Source: Erpobdella octoculata | Lineage: Eukaryota; Annelida; Clitellata; Hirudinida; Erpobdellidae | Reading direction: 5' to 3' | NCBI GenBank assembly: GCA_963978895.1 | Contig: OZ022245.1 | Span: 21,456,468-21,520,467, forward strand | DNA length: 64,000 nt | Part shown: positions 11,508 to 25,228 of the stretch, piece after piece | Numbering within the stretch: the stretch's first letter is position 1 | Layout of the letters: each line of letters opens with the position of its first letter | Translations under genes and position numbers: made by a program | The notes under the pieces: generated by a model | The model's input: the letters and a program-made list of their open reading frames with translations, nothing else | Told to the model about the DNA's origin: nothing | Databases searched by the model: none

Positions 11508-11800
11508 GAAATCGTTTTGAAGTTTTGACGATCATCCAATCAATTTTCTAGAAAAGAAATTGGTTCTTTTGCGGTTATGCAGCTTTCCATTCACATGTTT
11601 CGTAGTTCGTTATACTATATAATCAAGTATCAATAAGAACACGTAGACGCAACCAACTCGTTTACTAAAAACTAAGAAAACGGAAACGACATGCAAAGTA
11701 TACAAAAGACAATAGTAGCCAAAGCATAGATTATACAACCACGCAACATCTCCCATCTTTAGATTGTTCTACCGTTCTACCCATTGTTTTCCCCAACAGA
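11508..11800. other. No gene seen
   Basis: AT-rich spacer between the tRNA gene and the LTR-element remnant. It could contain a decayed LTR of the gypsy-type remnant to the right. I could not match it to a second LTR copy near 14.9-15.2 kb. Confidence 0.4.
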
Positions 11801-11812
11801 ACAATCACAGAT

Positions 11813-12239
11813 TCATTCGCTCCACTGGCTTCGATACTCGACCTGATCTTGTAGTGTATCCTGCCGTCCCAGGAGTGTCACAGTTTGTCGTTTGTGGGGT
11901 ATGTTTAACGTCGGAGGGCTGATCTTCGATTCTGTCTCGTGCGCTGGGTTGTTCCTATTCTGCTGCTCTCGTTTCCTCTCGAGTGCTGCCTGGAGTGCCT
12001 GGCACGTTGTGGGTGTTGCATTCATTCTCAGCATTTTCGTCAGATCGTACTTTTCTCATGAACTGCCTGTTTCTTCTGAGTGTCTTGCCGTTTGGCGTGA
12101 CTACTTCATATGTACGACTCGAAAGCTGGTTTGTGACTCTGGTCGGTCTGCATATTTCTAAATGGTAGTATACGGCAATACAGAGAGGTCGACTAGCAGC
12201 CAAAGAGGGGCGTGGTGTAAGGCTAGATGTAAATCGCAC
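11813..12239 (-). pseudogene. Ty3/gypsy Pol C-terminal remnant
   Basis: Two overlapping frames (12239-11955 and 12034-11813) read like the tail of a K02A2.6-type gypsy integrase. The clearest part is SSRTYEVVTPNGKTLRRNRQ, the usual beta-barrel region just after the integrase core, followed by a polar tail. RT and the integrase core are missing. Its probable 5' partner (gag start and leader) is on the same strand at 14.5-14.9 kb. A different element lies between, so this looks like one gypsy copy gutted by rearrangement or insertion. Confidence 0.6.
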
Positions 12240-12320
12240 TCAATTCCACATTTTCAATGTTATGTTGTTGACATTAATAAAAAGTGCCGCAAATAATATG
12301 AATTGTTGATTTTGTTAGAT

Positions 12321-13815
12321 AGAAGCAGATGAACGATCAAAAAGAGAAGAGAGGGAAGTAGAGCAACGATCAAAAAGAGAAGAGAGGGAAGGAGAGGAAC
12401 GATCAAGAAGAGAAAAGAGGGAAGCAGAGGAACAAAGAGAACAATTAAGATTTGAAAGAGAAGAAGCTAGGAATCAAAGAGAAAGAGAATTGACTAGATT
12501 TAGTATCGATACCGCACATCAACCTGATATAAGAAATAAAACAATAAAATTAGTTATGATAATAGGAGACCTAATCGGATCTTTTCCATCCGATCCATTG
12601 ACTATCCCGGGTTTTTTTGAATTTATGGAGAAGCAATTCATTTCATACAAAGTAGAAGATAACATAAAACCTAAAATTTTATTAGCTATATTGAATGAGA
12701 GGGGCAGAAGTCTCATTAACTATTTACCATCATCCCAACTAGAAGACTATTATGAACTTAAGGGAATTTTATTATTTGGATATAGAATAAGTCCTTTAAT
12801 ATTAAGGCAACACTTTCTATCGATGCTGAAGACCCATAACCAAACCTATATAGAATTTGCGTCACATTTACACACTGCTCTAACATATTATATAAAAAGT
12901 AGTGAAATAAATTCCTTTGATAGTTTAATAGATTTATTCTGTGCTGATAGGTTAAAAGAGGTAATGCCACGGGTTTGTCTTGATCACCTGTCAACTTTAG
13001 AAAAAGATGGATGGTTAGGCTGCGAGCAACTTGCAGAGGCAGCTGACAATTATATGGCAGTACGTGATATTGAATGTCATATCATTCAGTATGCTGGTCC
13101 AAAATCTAACGACGTGAGGGGTAATGCACTTCATAGTAGACCCAATATTAATCCTAACACTAATTATAAACCAAGGGCTAATCACCCTATGCCATACCAA
13201 CAGCGTTTTAGTGGTCAACCAATGACGACTAGGAATTATAATAAGGATAGTAATACAGGAACATCCCTTTCTTATAGTTGTCAGAAAATAGGCCACATTG
13301 CCAGAGATTATCCAAACCAGAAAAATGTTAAAATTAACTGTTGCTACATAAGGAATCCAGATGATTCTCTAACAAATAAAAATTTTAAAATAGGTTTGAA
13401 TGAGTCTCCTATAATCGAAACAGAACGATTTTATAAACGACCTATTAGAGAGATGATGATTAATCAATCAACAACCCAGTTAGCTTTAATTGATAGTGGA
13501 GCTGAAACTTATTGCATTAGAAAAGACTTAGTGGAAGCGTTAGGAGTTCGTCCAACTACAAAGGTGGTGTTGGTCGATGTGGTTGGTTCAAACAAAACAG
13601 TTGAGTGTGTTGAGCTGTTGTTACAACCAGTGCAGAAATCCCATGATACCGTGAACATTGCTCCTAAATTTAAAGTCTTCTTTTCCGTGGTACCTAATTT
13701 GAGTAAGGCCATCATTATTCATCCTGGGGTTAATGAAAGACTTGAAGCAGAGACTTTGTATGAGGTTGTGGTTCCTCAAGAGAATGCTGAATTAATAAAT
13801 TCCTTACCTGCATAA
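12321..13815 (+). pseudogene. Gag-protease of a Gmr1-like Ty3/gypsy element
   Basis: Reading from about 12321 there is a tandemly repetitive E/R/K-rich coiled-coil leader, in frame with a 441-codon open region (12490-13815; no ATG at the left edge). Residues about 40-190 resemble the SCAN-like capsid of Gmr1-type Gag, from which vertebrate SCAN domains are thought to derive (LILRQHFLSMLK, EFASHLHTAL, LAEAADNYM). A CCHC knuckle remains as SCQKIGHIARDY but two of its four ligands are replaced. An aspartic protease follows with LALIDSGAET. Reverse transcriptase and RNase H are absent downstream, so the element is defective. Confidence 0.6.
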
Positions 13816-13830
13816 ATATCAGAGGATGAA

Positions 13831-14532
13831 ATGTTAGTGTCATGGTTGTCGGATTTTGCCAACGACGATGAGGTGGAGGTAACAGCGGTTCAAACGGAAG
13901 AGATTAGCGAGGAAGCGGTTGGGGGCGTGGTTAATTCTGCCAAAGAGGTCTCAGATATTTCCATTAATAGCAAAGAGACCAGTACAGTTAATCCTGTTAT
14001 TTCTATTTCCATTAATAACAAAGAGACCAGTACAGTTAATCCTGTTATTCCTATCTCCATTAATAGCAAAGAGACCAGTACAGTTAATCCTGTTATTTCT
14101 ATTTCCATTAATAACAAAGAGACTAGTACAAGAAATCCTGTTATTCCTGATTCCATTGATAATGAAGAGACTATTACAAGAATTCCTGTTATAAATGATA
14201 GTAGGATAGGTTTTCCTATCACTTCCTTCGTTAGAGAACAAAGAAATTGCACTTCTTCAAAACCCTTTTGGGAATATGCACTTCGAAAGAAAAGGGGATT
14301 CTTTATCGAAGAAAATATGTTATTTCATAGGGAAGCTTTATGGGGACTTAAATTAAAACAATTATGTTTACCTAAAAATCGCATTCCCATTATTATACAA
14401 TTAGGTCATGAAGCTCCGTGTGCCGGACATATGGCAGCTAAGTCATCCTTACAGCGCATTCGCATGAATTTTTGGTTCCCAGTGCAAATGTCGCGTATGT
14501 GTGGCTGTCCAACAGGGAAACAACAGGTGTGA
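13831..14532 (+). pseudogene. Integrase zinc-finger remnant with 48-bp tandem repeats
   Basis: A 233-codon open stretch just downstream of the protease frame. Its first half holds five tandem 48-bp units (13960-14199), each encoding a 16-residue unit like SINSKETSTVNPVISI. Its second half resembles the N-terminal H2C2 zinc-binding domain of gypsy integrases (IQLGHEAPCAGHMAAK... RMNFWFPVQMSRMCGC). RT, RNase H and the integrase core are missing, so the element was internally deleted. The repeats may be a secondary expansion. Confidence 0.55.
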
Positions 14533-14534
14533 CT

Positions 14535-14905
14535 TGTTTTCCTCTGGTAGGTTAGGATACTCGTTTAGAGCATCGTCGAATCGACGTAGCCAGAATTCAA
14601 AATGTTATTGTCGGATTTTGCCAACGACGATGAAGTGGAGGTTACAGCGGTTCAAACGGTTCTGGGTCATGTGAATATTTTTCGAGACGTCGTTGAAGTC
14701 GGTCGACGACGATTTCATGTGTGTCGACGCGCGATGGAGATGCAGCCAGTTTCTCCACGATCTTCATGAGGGTCTCCTGTTGCTTGCACATCTGCTGCAT
14801 GAGTTGAGCGATTTGGTCGGCCATTTTTTTAAACGTTAAAAATTTCAAAGTTCGTTAATAAACAAAGGTTTTCCTATTCCTCGTCGCCAATGTTATTACC
14901 CTAAA
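14535..14905 (-). pseudogene. Gypsy gag N-terminus and leader, split by a foreign 53-bp piece
   Basis: On the minus strand, a leader containing ttggcgacgagg (a typical sequence just inside the 5' LTR of K02A2.6-like elements) precedes a frame starting at 14848, MADQIAQLMQQMCKQQETLM. It reads as a gag N-terminus up to about 14660. About 53 bases at 14602-14655 then nearly duplicate 13847-13899 of the opposite-strand element. Gag-like sequence resumes beyond them (WLRRFDDALNEYPNLPEEN). The insertion breaks the frame. Confidence 0.55.
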
Positions 14906-16078
14906 ATAAACTTTCATAAAGCAGCTTTATATTTAAAAAGTTTCCGAAATTATTTTCATGATGAAAGAGAAGTGTTAGTTAGTGACTAACTCAAAAAATG
15001 AATTCGAATTTGCAATGAATTGATGGCGAAACATCGAGAGATGCTGGCTTATCAGCTAAAGAATAAAATGAAAAGAGTTATGAAAAGGACTGTCAATCGT
15101 CTTTTTTATCTTTTTTAATTGTTATATATTAACTGTAAAATGACTAAACTATTTTTATATTGTAACTATTTATAAAATAAAGAACAGCTAAACATCTTAA
15201 TGCGTTAGCCAAAAATGCTGAAGTCCCTTCGATATAAAAAAAAGATTTTGGTAACTTTTAACACATGTGTGGATTGGGTTGTGTTGGAAAAAAGTTGACA
15301 AAATTGATTTTAACTAATAAAAAAATCTAAATGTGGGATGGGCTGATCTAGGAAATTCAGCTTTTCAGGTGGGTCGGGCTGGGTTGAGAAAGTGGTGGGT
15401 TGTGTTGGGTTGGGTCGCCATAAATGGATCCATGTCCATGTCCACCTCTGGGCTCAATGACTGCCATCACACGTTGCACTGTATGATGGCGATGTTTTGA
15501 TATGGAGTCTCTGCCATTTCGGTACGGGTATTAAGGACGTAAATCAGCGGAACATTTTACAAGTGTTTACTTGTGCTGTTCAGAGTTGTCAACTGTTATA
15601 TTTCAGTTACAACTTTCAGTTACAGTTACAGTAAAAGTTACAACATTTTTCAGTTTCAGATAAAATTATTTTTTCACAAACATTTTTCAGTTACTATTAC
15701 AGTTATTACTTGTCAATTGTCATTGGGTCAAATGTTCAGGACCCGACCCGATCAAATTACTAAATTACCACGTCCATGTATGCTTTCGATCTGAAATTTT
15801 AAATATAGTCGTATTTTGGATACATGAACAATATTATTTTTTTAAATTAATAATTACACTTTAAATAATTATACGCGATAACCTTTGCTGGTTAAATTTT
15901 CATTAAATCGATAGATGACAGTTAAAAAACTACAAATAGAAAATTACTAATAATTTAAAAACTAAAAACACGCTTTCATAAAATTCTCTAAAAGGTCTCA
16001 AATAAATTATAAACATAAAAGCGCTTTCTTTAAAATTCTACGATCGCAATGATTGTACCCCGCGCTTTAATGTTTATA
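14906..16078. other. No gene seen
   Basis: AT-rich DNA with a G-rich gggttgg tract near 15360-15420. A decayed LTR may lie next to the gypsy leader, but I could not delimit it. The short open stretches match nothing I recognise. Confidence 0.4.
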
Positions 16079-17293
16079 ATCTATATATATAAAAATGAAT
16101 GTTTGTATCTATATATGTTAATGGCGTTTATGCATTGCTACACCATTCATCCGATCGTAATGAAATTTTCACACAACCTTGAGAGTCAATGAGAGTCAAA
16201 AATAAAAAAAAAAATTTTGAAATCCGTCACAAAATAAGCGGAGCGGAGCGGGTGAGCGAGCGGGAACTATATATATATGTATGTGCGTATGTATGTGTGT
16301 ATGTATGTATGTGTATGTGCATGTATGTGTGTCTGTGTGTGTGTTTATGTATGTACTAGCGGAGATACCCGGCGTTGCCCAGGTTTTTTAGAGGTTTTTC
16401 TAATGTTTGTCTCTTTCTCTCCCATTTCCTTTCCCACCTGCTTTCCCACTCCTGTTCGCTTTCCCGTTTTCGGTCGTTTTCCCGCTGCCGGTCGCTTTCC
16501 CGCTCCCGGTCGCTTTCCCGCTCCCGGTCGTTTTCCCGTTCCCGGCCGCTGTCCCGCTCCCGGTCGCTGTCCCGTTCCCGCTCACGTTTGCTCTCCCATT
16601 CCCGCTCACGCTTGCTTTTCCGTTCCCGCTCGCTGTCCGTTCCGGGTAGCTTTCCCGTTTCTATAATAGACAAACTAACCCACAAACATTCATATATATA
16701 TATATAGTCTTAGCAAATCTATTTTACGTTTTATAGGCTAACAGAAGTTATGAAAGAATGTAAAAGAGAAAATGAGCGTGAACGGGAACGGGAGAGCAAC
16801 CGTGACCGGGAATGGGAGAGCAAGCATGACCGGGAACGGGAAAGCAAGCGTGAGCGGGAACGGGAAAGCGACCGGGAACGGGAAAGCGACCGGGAACGGG
16901 AAAGCGACCGGGAACGGGAAAGCGACCGGGAACGGGAAATCGACCGGGAACGGGAAAGCGACCGGGAACGGGAAAGCGACCGGGAACGGGAAATCGACTG
17001 GGAACGGGAAAGCGACCGGGAACGGGAAAGCGACCGAGAACGGTAAAGCGACCGGGAACGCGGAAAGCGACTGGAATCGGGAGAGCAAGCTTGGAAGGAA
17101 ACGCGAGCAAGAGAGAAAATCGATAACAAAACTTCTGAGCGGGAAAGCGACCGGGAGCTGGAAAACGACCGAGAGCGGAAAAGCGACCGGGAACGCTACG
17201 AAAACGGGAAAGTGGAGAAGGAAACGGGAGCGAGAGAGACAAACATTAGAAAAACCTCTAAAAACCCCGGGCAACGCCGGGTAACCCCGCTAG
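16079..17293 (+). mobile_element. Non-autonomous Helitron with 18-bp repeat core, interrupted by a second one
   Basis: The 5' end is TCTATATATATAAAAATGAA preceded by A. The 3' end is CTAG (17290-17293) followed by T, with a GC hairpin (CCCGGGCAACGCCGGG) about 10 bases upstream. These are Helitron hallmarks (A-TC...CTRR-T, no terminal inverted repeats). The right half (about 16780-17090) is a minisatellite of the 18-bp unit GGGAACGGGAAAGCGACC. From 16268 onward the element is interrupted by a GTAT-rich stretch and a minus-strand relative ending at CTAG 16356. It encodes no RepHel protein. Confidence 0.65.
16356..16707 (-). mobile_element. Short Helitron-like element (copy A)
   Basis: On the minus strand it ends in CTAG followed by T (16359-16356) with the same CCCGGGCAACGCC-type hairpin. 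Its other end is an AT run near 16707 followed by gaatgtttgtggg, like the 5' end at 16079. Its centre is the same 18-bp-type repeat read in the opposite direction. Together with 16740-17293 it forms a large imperfect inverted repeat. Confidence 0.6.
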
Positions 17294-17572
17294 TTTATTT
17301 TATATTTCTTTAGAGATTTTTATAAAAGCATGCTTTTAACTGTTTAAATTAATTTTTATTTTAGCTTGACCCGACCCAGCCAGTCTCACTCAGCAGTCAA
17401 AATTCTAAGGCCCAACTGGACCCGCGGGTTGACTCAACCCGTGGAACACTCTGGTGCTATAGGGTTCTTGTTATGGTGTTTACAAAAAAAAACTCAATAC
17501 AATCAATCCAATGTGGATTATTTTTCTTAAATTCAATAATCTCGTAGCTCATGTTTTCCTTTTACAAATCTA
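17294..17572. other. No gene seen
   Basis: Spacer between two Helitron copies, containing a cccgacccagcc/gcgggttgactcaacccg palindromic stretch at about 17385-17445. Confidence 0.4.
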
Positions 17573-18119
17573 CTAGCGATGTACCCGGTGTTACCCGCGA
17601 TTTTTAGAGGTTTTTTAATGTTTGTCTCTCTCGATCTCGTTTCCTTCCCGCATGCTCTCCCGCTCTCGGTCGCTTTCCCGCTACCGGTTGCTTTCCTGAT
17701 GCCGGACGCTTTCCCGCTCCCGGCCGTTTTCTTGCTCACGTTCGCTTTCCCGCTCACGTCCGCTTTCCCGCTCACGTCCGCTTTCCCGCTCACGTCCGCT
17801 TTCCCGCTCACGTCCGCTTTCCCGCTCACGTCCGCTTTCCCTCTCACGTTCGCTTTCCCGATCCTGGATGCTTTCCCGCCCTTGGTCGCTCTACCTTTCC
17901 CGCTCGCTTTTCCGCTCTCAGTTGTTTTTTCGTTCCCTCTTGATTTTCCGTTCTCGCTCATTTTCTAATTCCCGTTCCCGCTCACTCTCCCACTCCGCTC
18001 ATTTTGTGTCCGATTTTAATTTTTTTCACTATAATTGTCTCCCATTGCCTCTCAAGCTTGTGTGAAAATTGCATTACGATCGGATGAATGGTGTAGCAAT
18101 GAATAAAGAACTTTATATA
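17573..18119 (-). mobile_element. Non-autonomous Helitron (copy C)
   Basis: On the minus strand it begins near 18119 (TATATATAAAG, then ttcattgctacaccattc, the family 5' block also seen at 16135 and 49628) and ends at CTAG 17576-17573 followed by T. The middle is a tandem array of GCGGGAAAGC/GGACGTGA-type units of about 18 bp. At ~550 bp it is the most complete single copy here. It has no coding capacity beyond repeat-encoded open frames. Confidence 0.6.
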
Positions 18120-18123
18120 TATA

Positions 18124-18288
18124 CTAGCGGGGGCACCCGGCGTTGCCCGGGGTTTTTAGACGTTTTTCTAATGTTTGTCTCTCTCGCTCCCGTTTCCTTC
18201 TCCGCTTTCCCGTTCCCGTCGCGTTCCCGGTCGCTTTCCCGCTCTCGGTTGTTTTCCAGTTCCCGGTCGCTTTCCCGCTCCGGTTTGC
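18124..18288 (-). mobile_element. Truncated Helitron 3' end (copy D)
   Basis: CTAG at 18127-18124 with the GGCAACGCCGGGTG hairpin and about 150 bases of the repeat core. It is then replaced by LINE ORF1-like sequence. Confidence 0.6.
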
Positions 18289-18498
18289 CACCTCAGTCTT
18301 CAATTAACGATGATAGGCTCATTCAAGATTTCATTGAGCAAAACCTCACCATCAAACCTGCTGTCGTCAACGTTCGCCGACTTGGAAAAGAACCTGCAAA
18401 TACTAGACTCTGTGTCACTCTAACAAATTCTGAAGCAGTATCTGATCTAATTTCCTCGTCTCGGGTCCTCCGACTGTCGACCGATCCTTCTATCAGCG
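18289..18498 (+). pseudogene. LINE ORF1 fragment captured between Helitron pieces
   Basis: About 70 codons open on the plus strand. The translation includes DDRLIQDFIEQNL, VNVRRLGKEPANTRLCVTL and RVLRLSTDPSI. This matches the RRM-like half of LINE ORF1 proteins (acidic loop, RRLGK motif, then LR.S.DP before the C-terminal domain). Both ends stop abruptly at Helitron-type sequence, so it is either a LINE remnant into which Helitrons inserted or a fragment captured by one. Confidence 0.6.
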
Positions 18499-18499
18499 G

Positions 18500-21060
<2,561 letters not shown>

Positions 21061-21830
21061 ACTTCGACTTCGAAAAATGCACCAAATGTTGCTTTCATTT
21101 CTCGAGCAACATGTACTTTTCTCTCCCATAGCAGAACCTGCTTCCTGTTGTGTTGTCCATCAAAAAAACACCACGTTACATAACTTCAAAATACATTTTA
21201 TACTATTTATTGAACAAAACAAGAAATAAACCACATAAAATATATATTTAAAATACATAAATAAATAAATGTACACACTCAATTTCGAGCAACTCTGCAA
21301 TCATCTGATGTTTCTTTTTCATAAGAATTTCCAATTCATCTTGCATTTCAATAAACTGCTTTTGTTCTTCCTACAAGCAAAAATACGCCAACATCATTTT
21401 CATTTATTTTCATTTATTTATTCTCAAACAGAAGGTCCTATCGGCCTCTAATACCGTTCGGACAGTACAAACGAAACAAAAAAAACCAATAAACGAAATA
21501 TGTACACATACTCAGTTGCAAATTGTAAGTTGTTAAAATGTTAGAAACATACAATGGCAAGGTATGCTCGCGTATAACATATTGAATAAGATATTAAAAC
21601 TTGTAACTAGTTAAATTTTGCATTTATGGATCGGTTAAGCCTGACAAATTGTTGTTCTAACAATATAACGCATATACATAATGCCGTGATGTTGAAACTT
21701 CCACCGCAATCTTCAAAATCTCTTTAAATACTTCCAAAAATCTGTTCATGTGACATCCAGATCTGCTAATATTTCATGAAAAATTCAAAGTCTTGAAAAC
21801 TTAGATAAATCCATCTGATTTATCAAGCTT
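21061..21830. other. No gene seen
   Basis: AT-rich spacer between two CR1-like LINE relics. No open stretch here resembles a family I know. Confidence 0.4.
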
Positions 21831-21839
21831 CTAACACCG

Positions 21840-23330
21840 ACTGTGGTTTGATGATCCAACAACATCCTGAGGCAAAGAATTCCATGCTGAGACCACGCGT
21901 CAGGTTATGAAAAACCTGGCATCGTCAGTTCTATATTGACCTGGCATCAGTTTTTAGCTATGGCCCCTTGTTTTTTCATAATTTGCTCGTTTAAATTGTC
22001 CAACCAGGCTAGAATCCACCATTCCATTTAAAGATCTGTAGCAAAAACAAAGGTCTGCGATAAGTCTGTGCTCTTCTAGAGTGAATCTTTTCTGAACTTT
22101 CTCCAGGCCGTCGATTAGGTACTTGTGCTGATGGCTCCAAACTGGAGAGCAGTATTCGAGCAATGGTCGCACGTATGTAGTGAATGCTTTTTTCATCAGA
22201 TACGGATCTTTAGACAGGAGGCATAGTTTTATTAATCTAACTTTCACCGACGCAGAGTGGATAATGTTCTCAATGTGTTTTTGAAATCAAGGTTTTTATC
22301 AATTAGTACATCAAGATCCCTTGCTTGGTTGGTCGGTTTAAACTCGTATGTCCCAATTCGATATCTAGGTATTTCGAAGCCTTTGTCGTTTCTTCGCCTG
22401 TGAATGGGACATACAAAACACTTTGATAGTGCCAGATTCAGTTGCCATGTTTCACTCCAGAGAACTAGTTCATCAATTGCTCTCTGTATTTCTGGAGCCG
22501 AAGAAGATGTGGGCTGAGCTGCTGAGTAAATGTTTATGTCGTCTGCAAACATCTTGACAGAGACCGGTCCAAAAGCATCACCATCCGTAATAACGTTAAT
22601 AAAAATTAGAAAGAGCATGGGACCTAAGACACTTCCTTGAGGGACACTACTGGTAACATCTCTCGGAGCAGATAAGCACTCACCAATTCGAACAAGCTGT
22701 TTTCGAGCACCCAAAAATCCAAGATCCATGCCAACAAATCACCTGATATTCCGTAGCTAATGAGTTTAGTCGTCAACTTGGGTGGGAGACCGAGTCGAAA
22801 GCCTTTTGAAAATCAAAATAAACAATGTCCACTCGACCACCATCCAGTAACCCCACAATTCAGTCATGTACACACTCCAGAAGGTTCGTACAAGTTGATC
22901 TCTGTCTCAGGAAACCGTGCTGATGTGGAGAAATAAGACCATGAGTAGAGAGGTGGGCCAAGATGCTTTTGCTAACAACCTTTTCCATAACGCGGCAGCA
23001 TATACATGTGAGAGAGATTGGTCTGTAGTTTGAGACAACACTTGTAGGTCCTTTTTTGTGAATTGGTGTGATGTATGCAGTTCTCCATATTTCAGGCAAT
23101 TTTCGTGTTTTGAGAGACATTTCAAAAATATGACAGAGTGGAATAGTCAAGTTTTTGGCGCAACGTTTAAGCAATATATTCGGTATACCATCTGGGCCAC
23201 AAGATTTTGTCATTCGAAGACTTCTCAGGGTTGAAAAAACAACATTAATACGTCTACCGACCATTTCTAAAAAATCATTGGGAACTACGCTTGAGACTTT
23301 TACTATGGCAGGTTCAATATTTCGTTTCCG
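21840..23330 (-). pseudogene. Decayed CR1-like LINE, reverse transcriptase to C-terminus
   Basis: Minus-strand pieces in three frames. Segment 23264-22860 carries KSCGPDGIPNILLKR, ITPIHKKG, SNYRPISLTC and HQHGFLRQRSTC. Segment 22729-22244 carries SSVPQGSVLGPMLFLIFIN and MFADDINIYS (catalytic FADD retained). Segment 22247-21954 carries LLEYCSPVWSHQHKYLIDGL and the usual C-terminal region. About 130 bases between the first two pieces are frame-disrupted. The endonuclease half is missing. It resembles the copy at 19.7-21.1 kb and is probably the same broad family in opposite orientation. Confidence 0.8.
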
Positions 23331-23339
23331 GATCAGTAG

Positions 23340-23560
23340 TTTATATTTTTATTTCTCTTTTACAACGCCTTTTCCAAGACAAGTCTTGCTCGATGGCGAG
23401 AAAGGGTACTTGTAGAGGCAGCCATTTATAGGCGCCTACCCTTTTAGCAATGCGAGTGAACTCCTTGCTTAAGGGAGTTACGCTGGTGACGCCGGCGAGG
23501 TTCGAACTGCCGACCTAACGATCAACAGGCGAACGCTCTACCGCTCTTCCACCAGCGCCA
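23340..23560 (-). mobile_element. tRNA-derived SINE (copy 1)
   Basis: On the minus strand a tRNA-like head (about 23556-23483) has an A-box-like GGAAGAGCGGTAGAGCG and a B box GGCAGTTCGAACC. It is followed by CTCCCTTAAGCAAGGAG, a near-perfect palindrome shared with the copy at 52.8 kb. A body of about 150 bases ends in an AAATAAAAAT-like tail. It does not fold as a normal tRNA and its sequence continues past the acceptor stem, as expected for a SINE. Confidence 0.7.
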
Positions 23561-24446
23561 TAATAATCTACCAGATGTTTAATAAGGGAGATAATCAAAT
23601 ATTTCAGAGCCTGTATTCCATCTCAACTATTCTCAACAGACCTATTAACAACCAATCTCTACAAAATATTTAGGCAAACCGTTTGTTTTAGTCGTAAGAA
23701 AGATTCAAAGATTCAGCCGCAATCATCTATAGACATGGATTTTCTCTAATCAACATCGTTAATCTTACTACGTGCCTTTATTACGCGTCCTCTCAAACTT
23801 TTTGAATTAATTAATTTCTTTTAATTGTACGTATACAACAAGATCTACTGACGAATAAAATTTTAGTGCAATAACGGCCATATAATCATTTAACAGGCGT
23901 CATTTGTCCTTGACGTGGGTTAGCATTCAAAACGGAGCCAGTTCTAAGATACTTTAACTGTACCGGCATCTAATTCAGAGCAAAAGCAATCAACAAAACA
24001 CCATCTAAAATAGTAATTGTCAAGCCTGATGACAATTGTATTTTATTTTTCAACCATTCTACAATGATTTCTGATATTTGATTTGACAAGCTTTTGCCAG
24101 CAAAAACGTTTTATACGTTTTAATATTCCTACTAACTGAAGGCTTTGGTGACTTAATGTCGTTTTTGAGGCTAACCTGGAAATAGACCCGGGCGCCGCCA
24201 CCGTGCGCCGCCGCGCCGAATTTTTCTTGACTTGCGCCGGCGGCCGCCAAATTTTTTACGGGTAAGTCGAATGTCAGCCGTAAAAATAAATTTCTTGCGC
24301 TAGCCAAACTTTTTTCGGCGCGAATACGGCGCTGATAATTTTTCATTTTAATTTATTATATTTCATTATTTTGTATTGTTTTCGTTCGAGGCTGACCGCC
24401 GATGAATGCATAACTCGGACAAGTGAACTATCGGGACCCATAGTGC
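23561..24446. other. No gene seen; short GC-rich island
   Basis: AT-rich except for about 24180-24320, which holds CCCGGGCGCCGCC-type sequence. A related cggcgcccggtctatctgg stretch, inverted, occurs at 29690. These may be ends of a decayed hAT-like element. Confidence 0.4.
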
Positions 24447-24732
24447 CAGTGGCGTAACTATCGCCCTTGCAGACTTTGCCATGCGGGGGCCCATGAGGGT
24501 TGGAGGGCCCAAAGTGGCCACCAATAAAAAAATTTACCTTCATGTATGCACTCACAAAAGTATTACATCATAATGAACACTGATGACATCGTTGCATGTG
24601 TACTATGTGCATTTAATTAATTTACATATTCACTTGCATCAATCAACTATACATCAAAGTCAAAAGTACTAGGGCCACAGTCTACAGAAACACGTGTGAT
24701 GACGTCATTCGTTATTATTAATTTATTCGTGT

Positions 24733-25228
24733 CTACGTCTTTGTTATATATGTACTAGCTGACCCAGCAAACGTTGTTAGAGTAATCGAGTGTACAATGT
24801 TTTTTGTCAGACTATCTTTAGCCAACACAAACAAACTGGATGGTTTGCCCTCGCAAGAACATGCCACGTATAATTGTCCTTGAGAAAAACATGGCGTGCC
24901 TAAATCTAAGCCACAAACAGACATTGTTTGGCCTTGCGACTTATTGATTGTCATTGCGAATGCCAATATAATTGTAAATTGAATTCATTTGAATTCAATA
25001 TGCACTTCTGTGGAAATTACTGGGATCCGTGGCAGCAAAACACTTTCAACACAGAACTTGCCATTCAAAATGCTGGCTTCGACAATGTTTTTTATCAATT
25101 TTTTAATTACTAATCGCGTGCCATTGCACAGCCGCGGTAAGTTCAAATTCCGAAGTAAAATAAACGGAGATCCAACTTTAAGTTGTAGATGATGCGGTGA
25201 CATGCCTGGCAAATCCAATGAGTTCAAA
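24733..25228 (-). pseudogene. Helitron RepHel helicase, C-terminal fragment
   Basis: Two adjoining minus-strand frames (25227-24985 and 24966-24733). They read NSLDLPGMSPHHLQLKVGSP, LCNGTRLVIKKL and [20 protein letters not shown], ending [15 protein letters not shown]. These are the PIF1-like SF1B helicase motifs (V and VI region) at the C-terminus of Helitron RepHel proteins. The enzyme normally unwinds DNA during rolling-circle transposition. A frameshift near 24975 separates the pieces. Confidence 0.85.

Noticed and set aside
13519..13560. Envelope or infectious retrovirus in the LTR elements
   Set aside because: No env-like ORF with signal peptide or transmembrane segment follows any Pol region. 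All copies are broken retrotransposons.
16780..17090. CRISPR-like array
   Set aside because: The repeat unit is continuous with no unique spacers, and the genome is eukaryotic.
16731..17284. Arg/Ser-rich, Glu/Arg-rich and Pro/Phe-rich proteins in several frames
   Set aside because: All are readings of the 18-bp Helitron array. RS-domain resemblance is accidental and every frame and strand is open.
22860..23264. Host gene encoding a reverse-transcriptase-like protein
   Set aside because: Motifs are those of a CR1-like LINE and the reading frame is broken repeatedly downstream.
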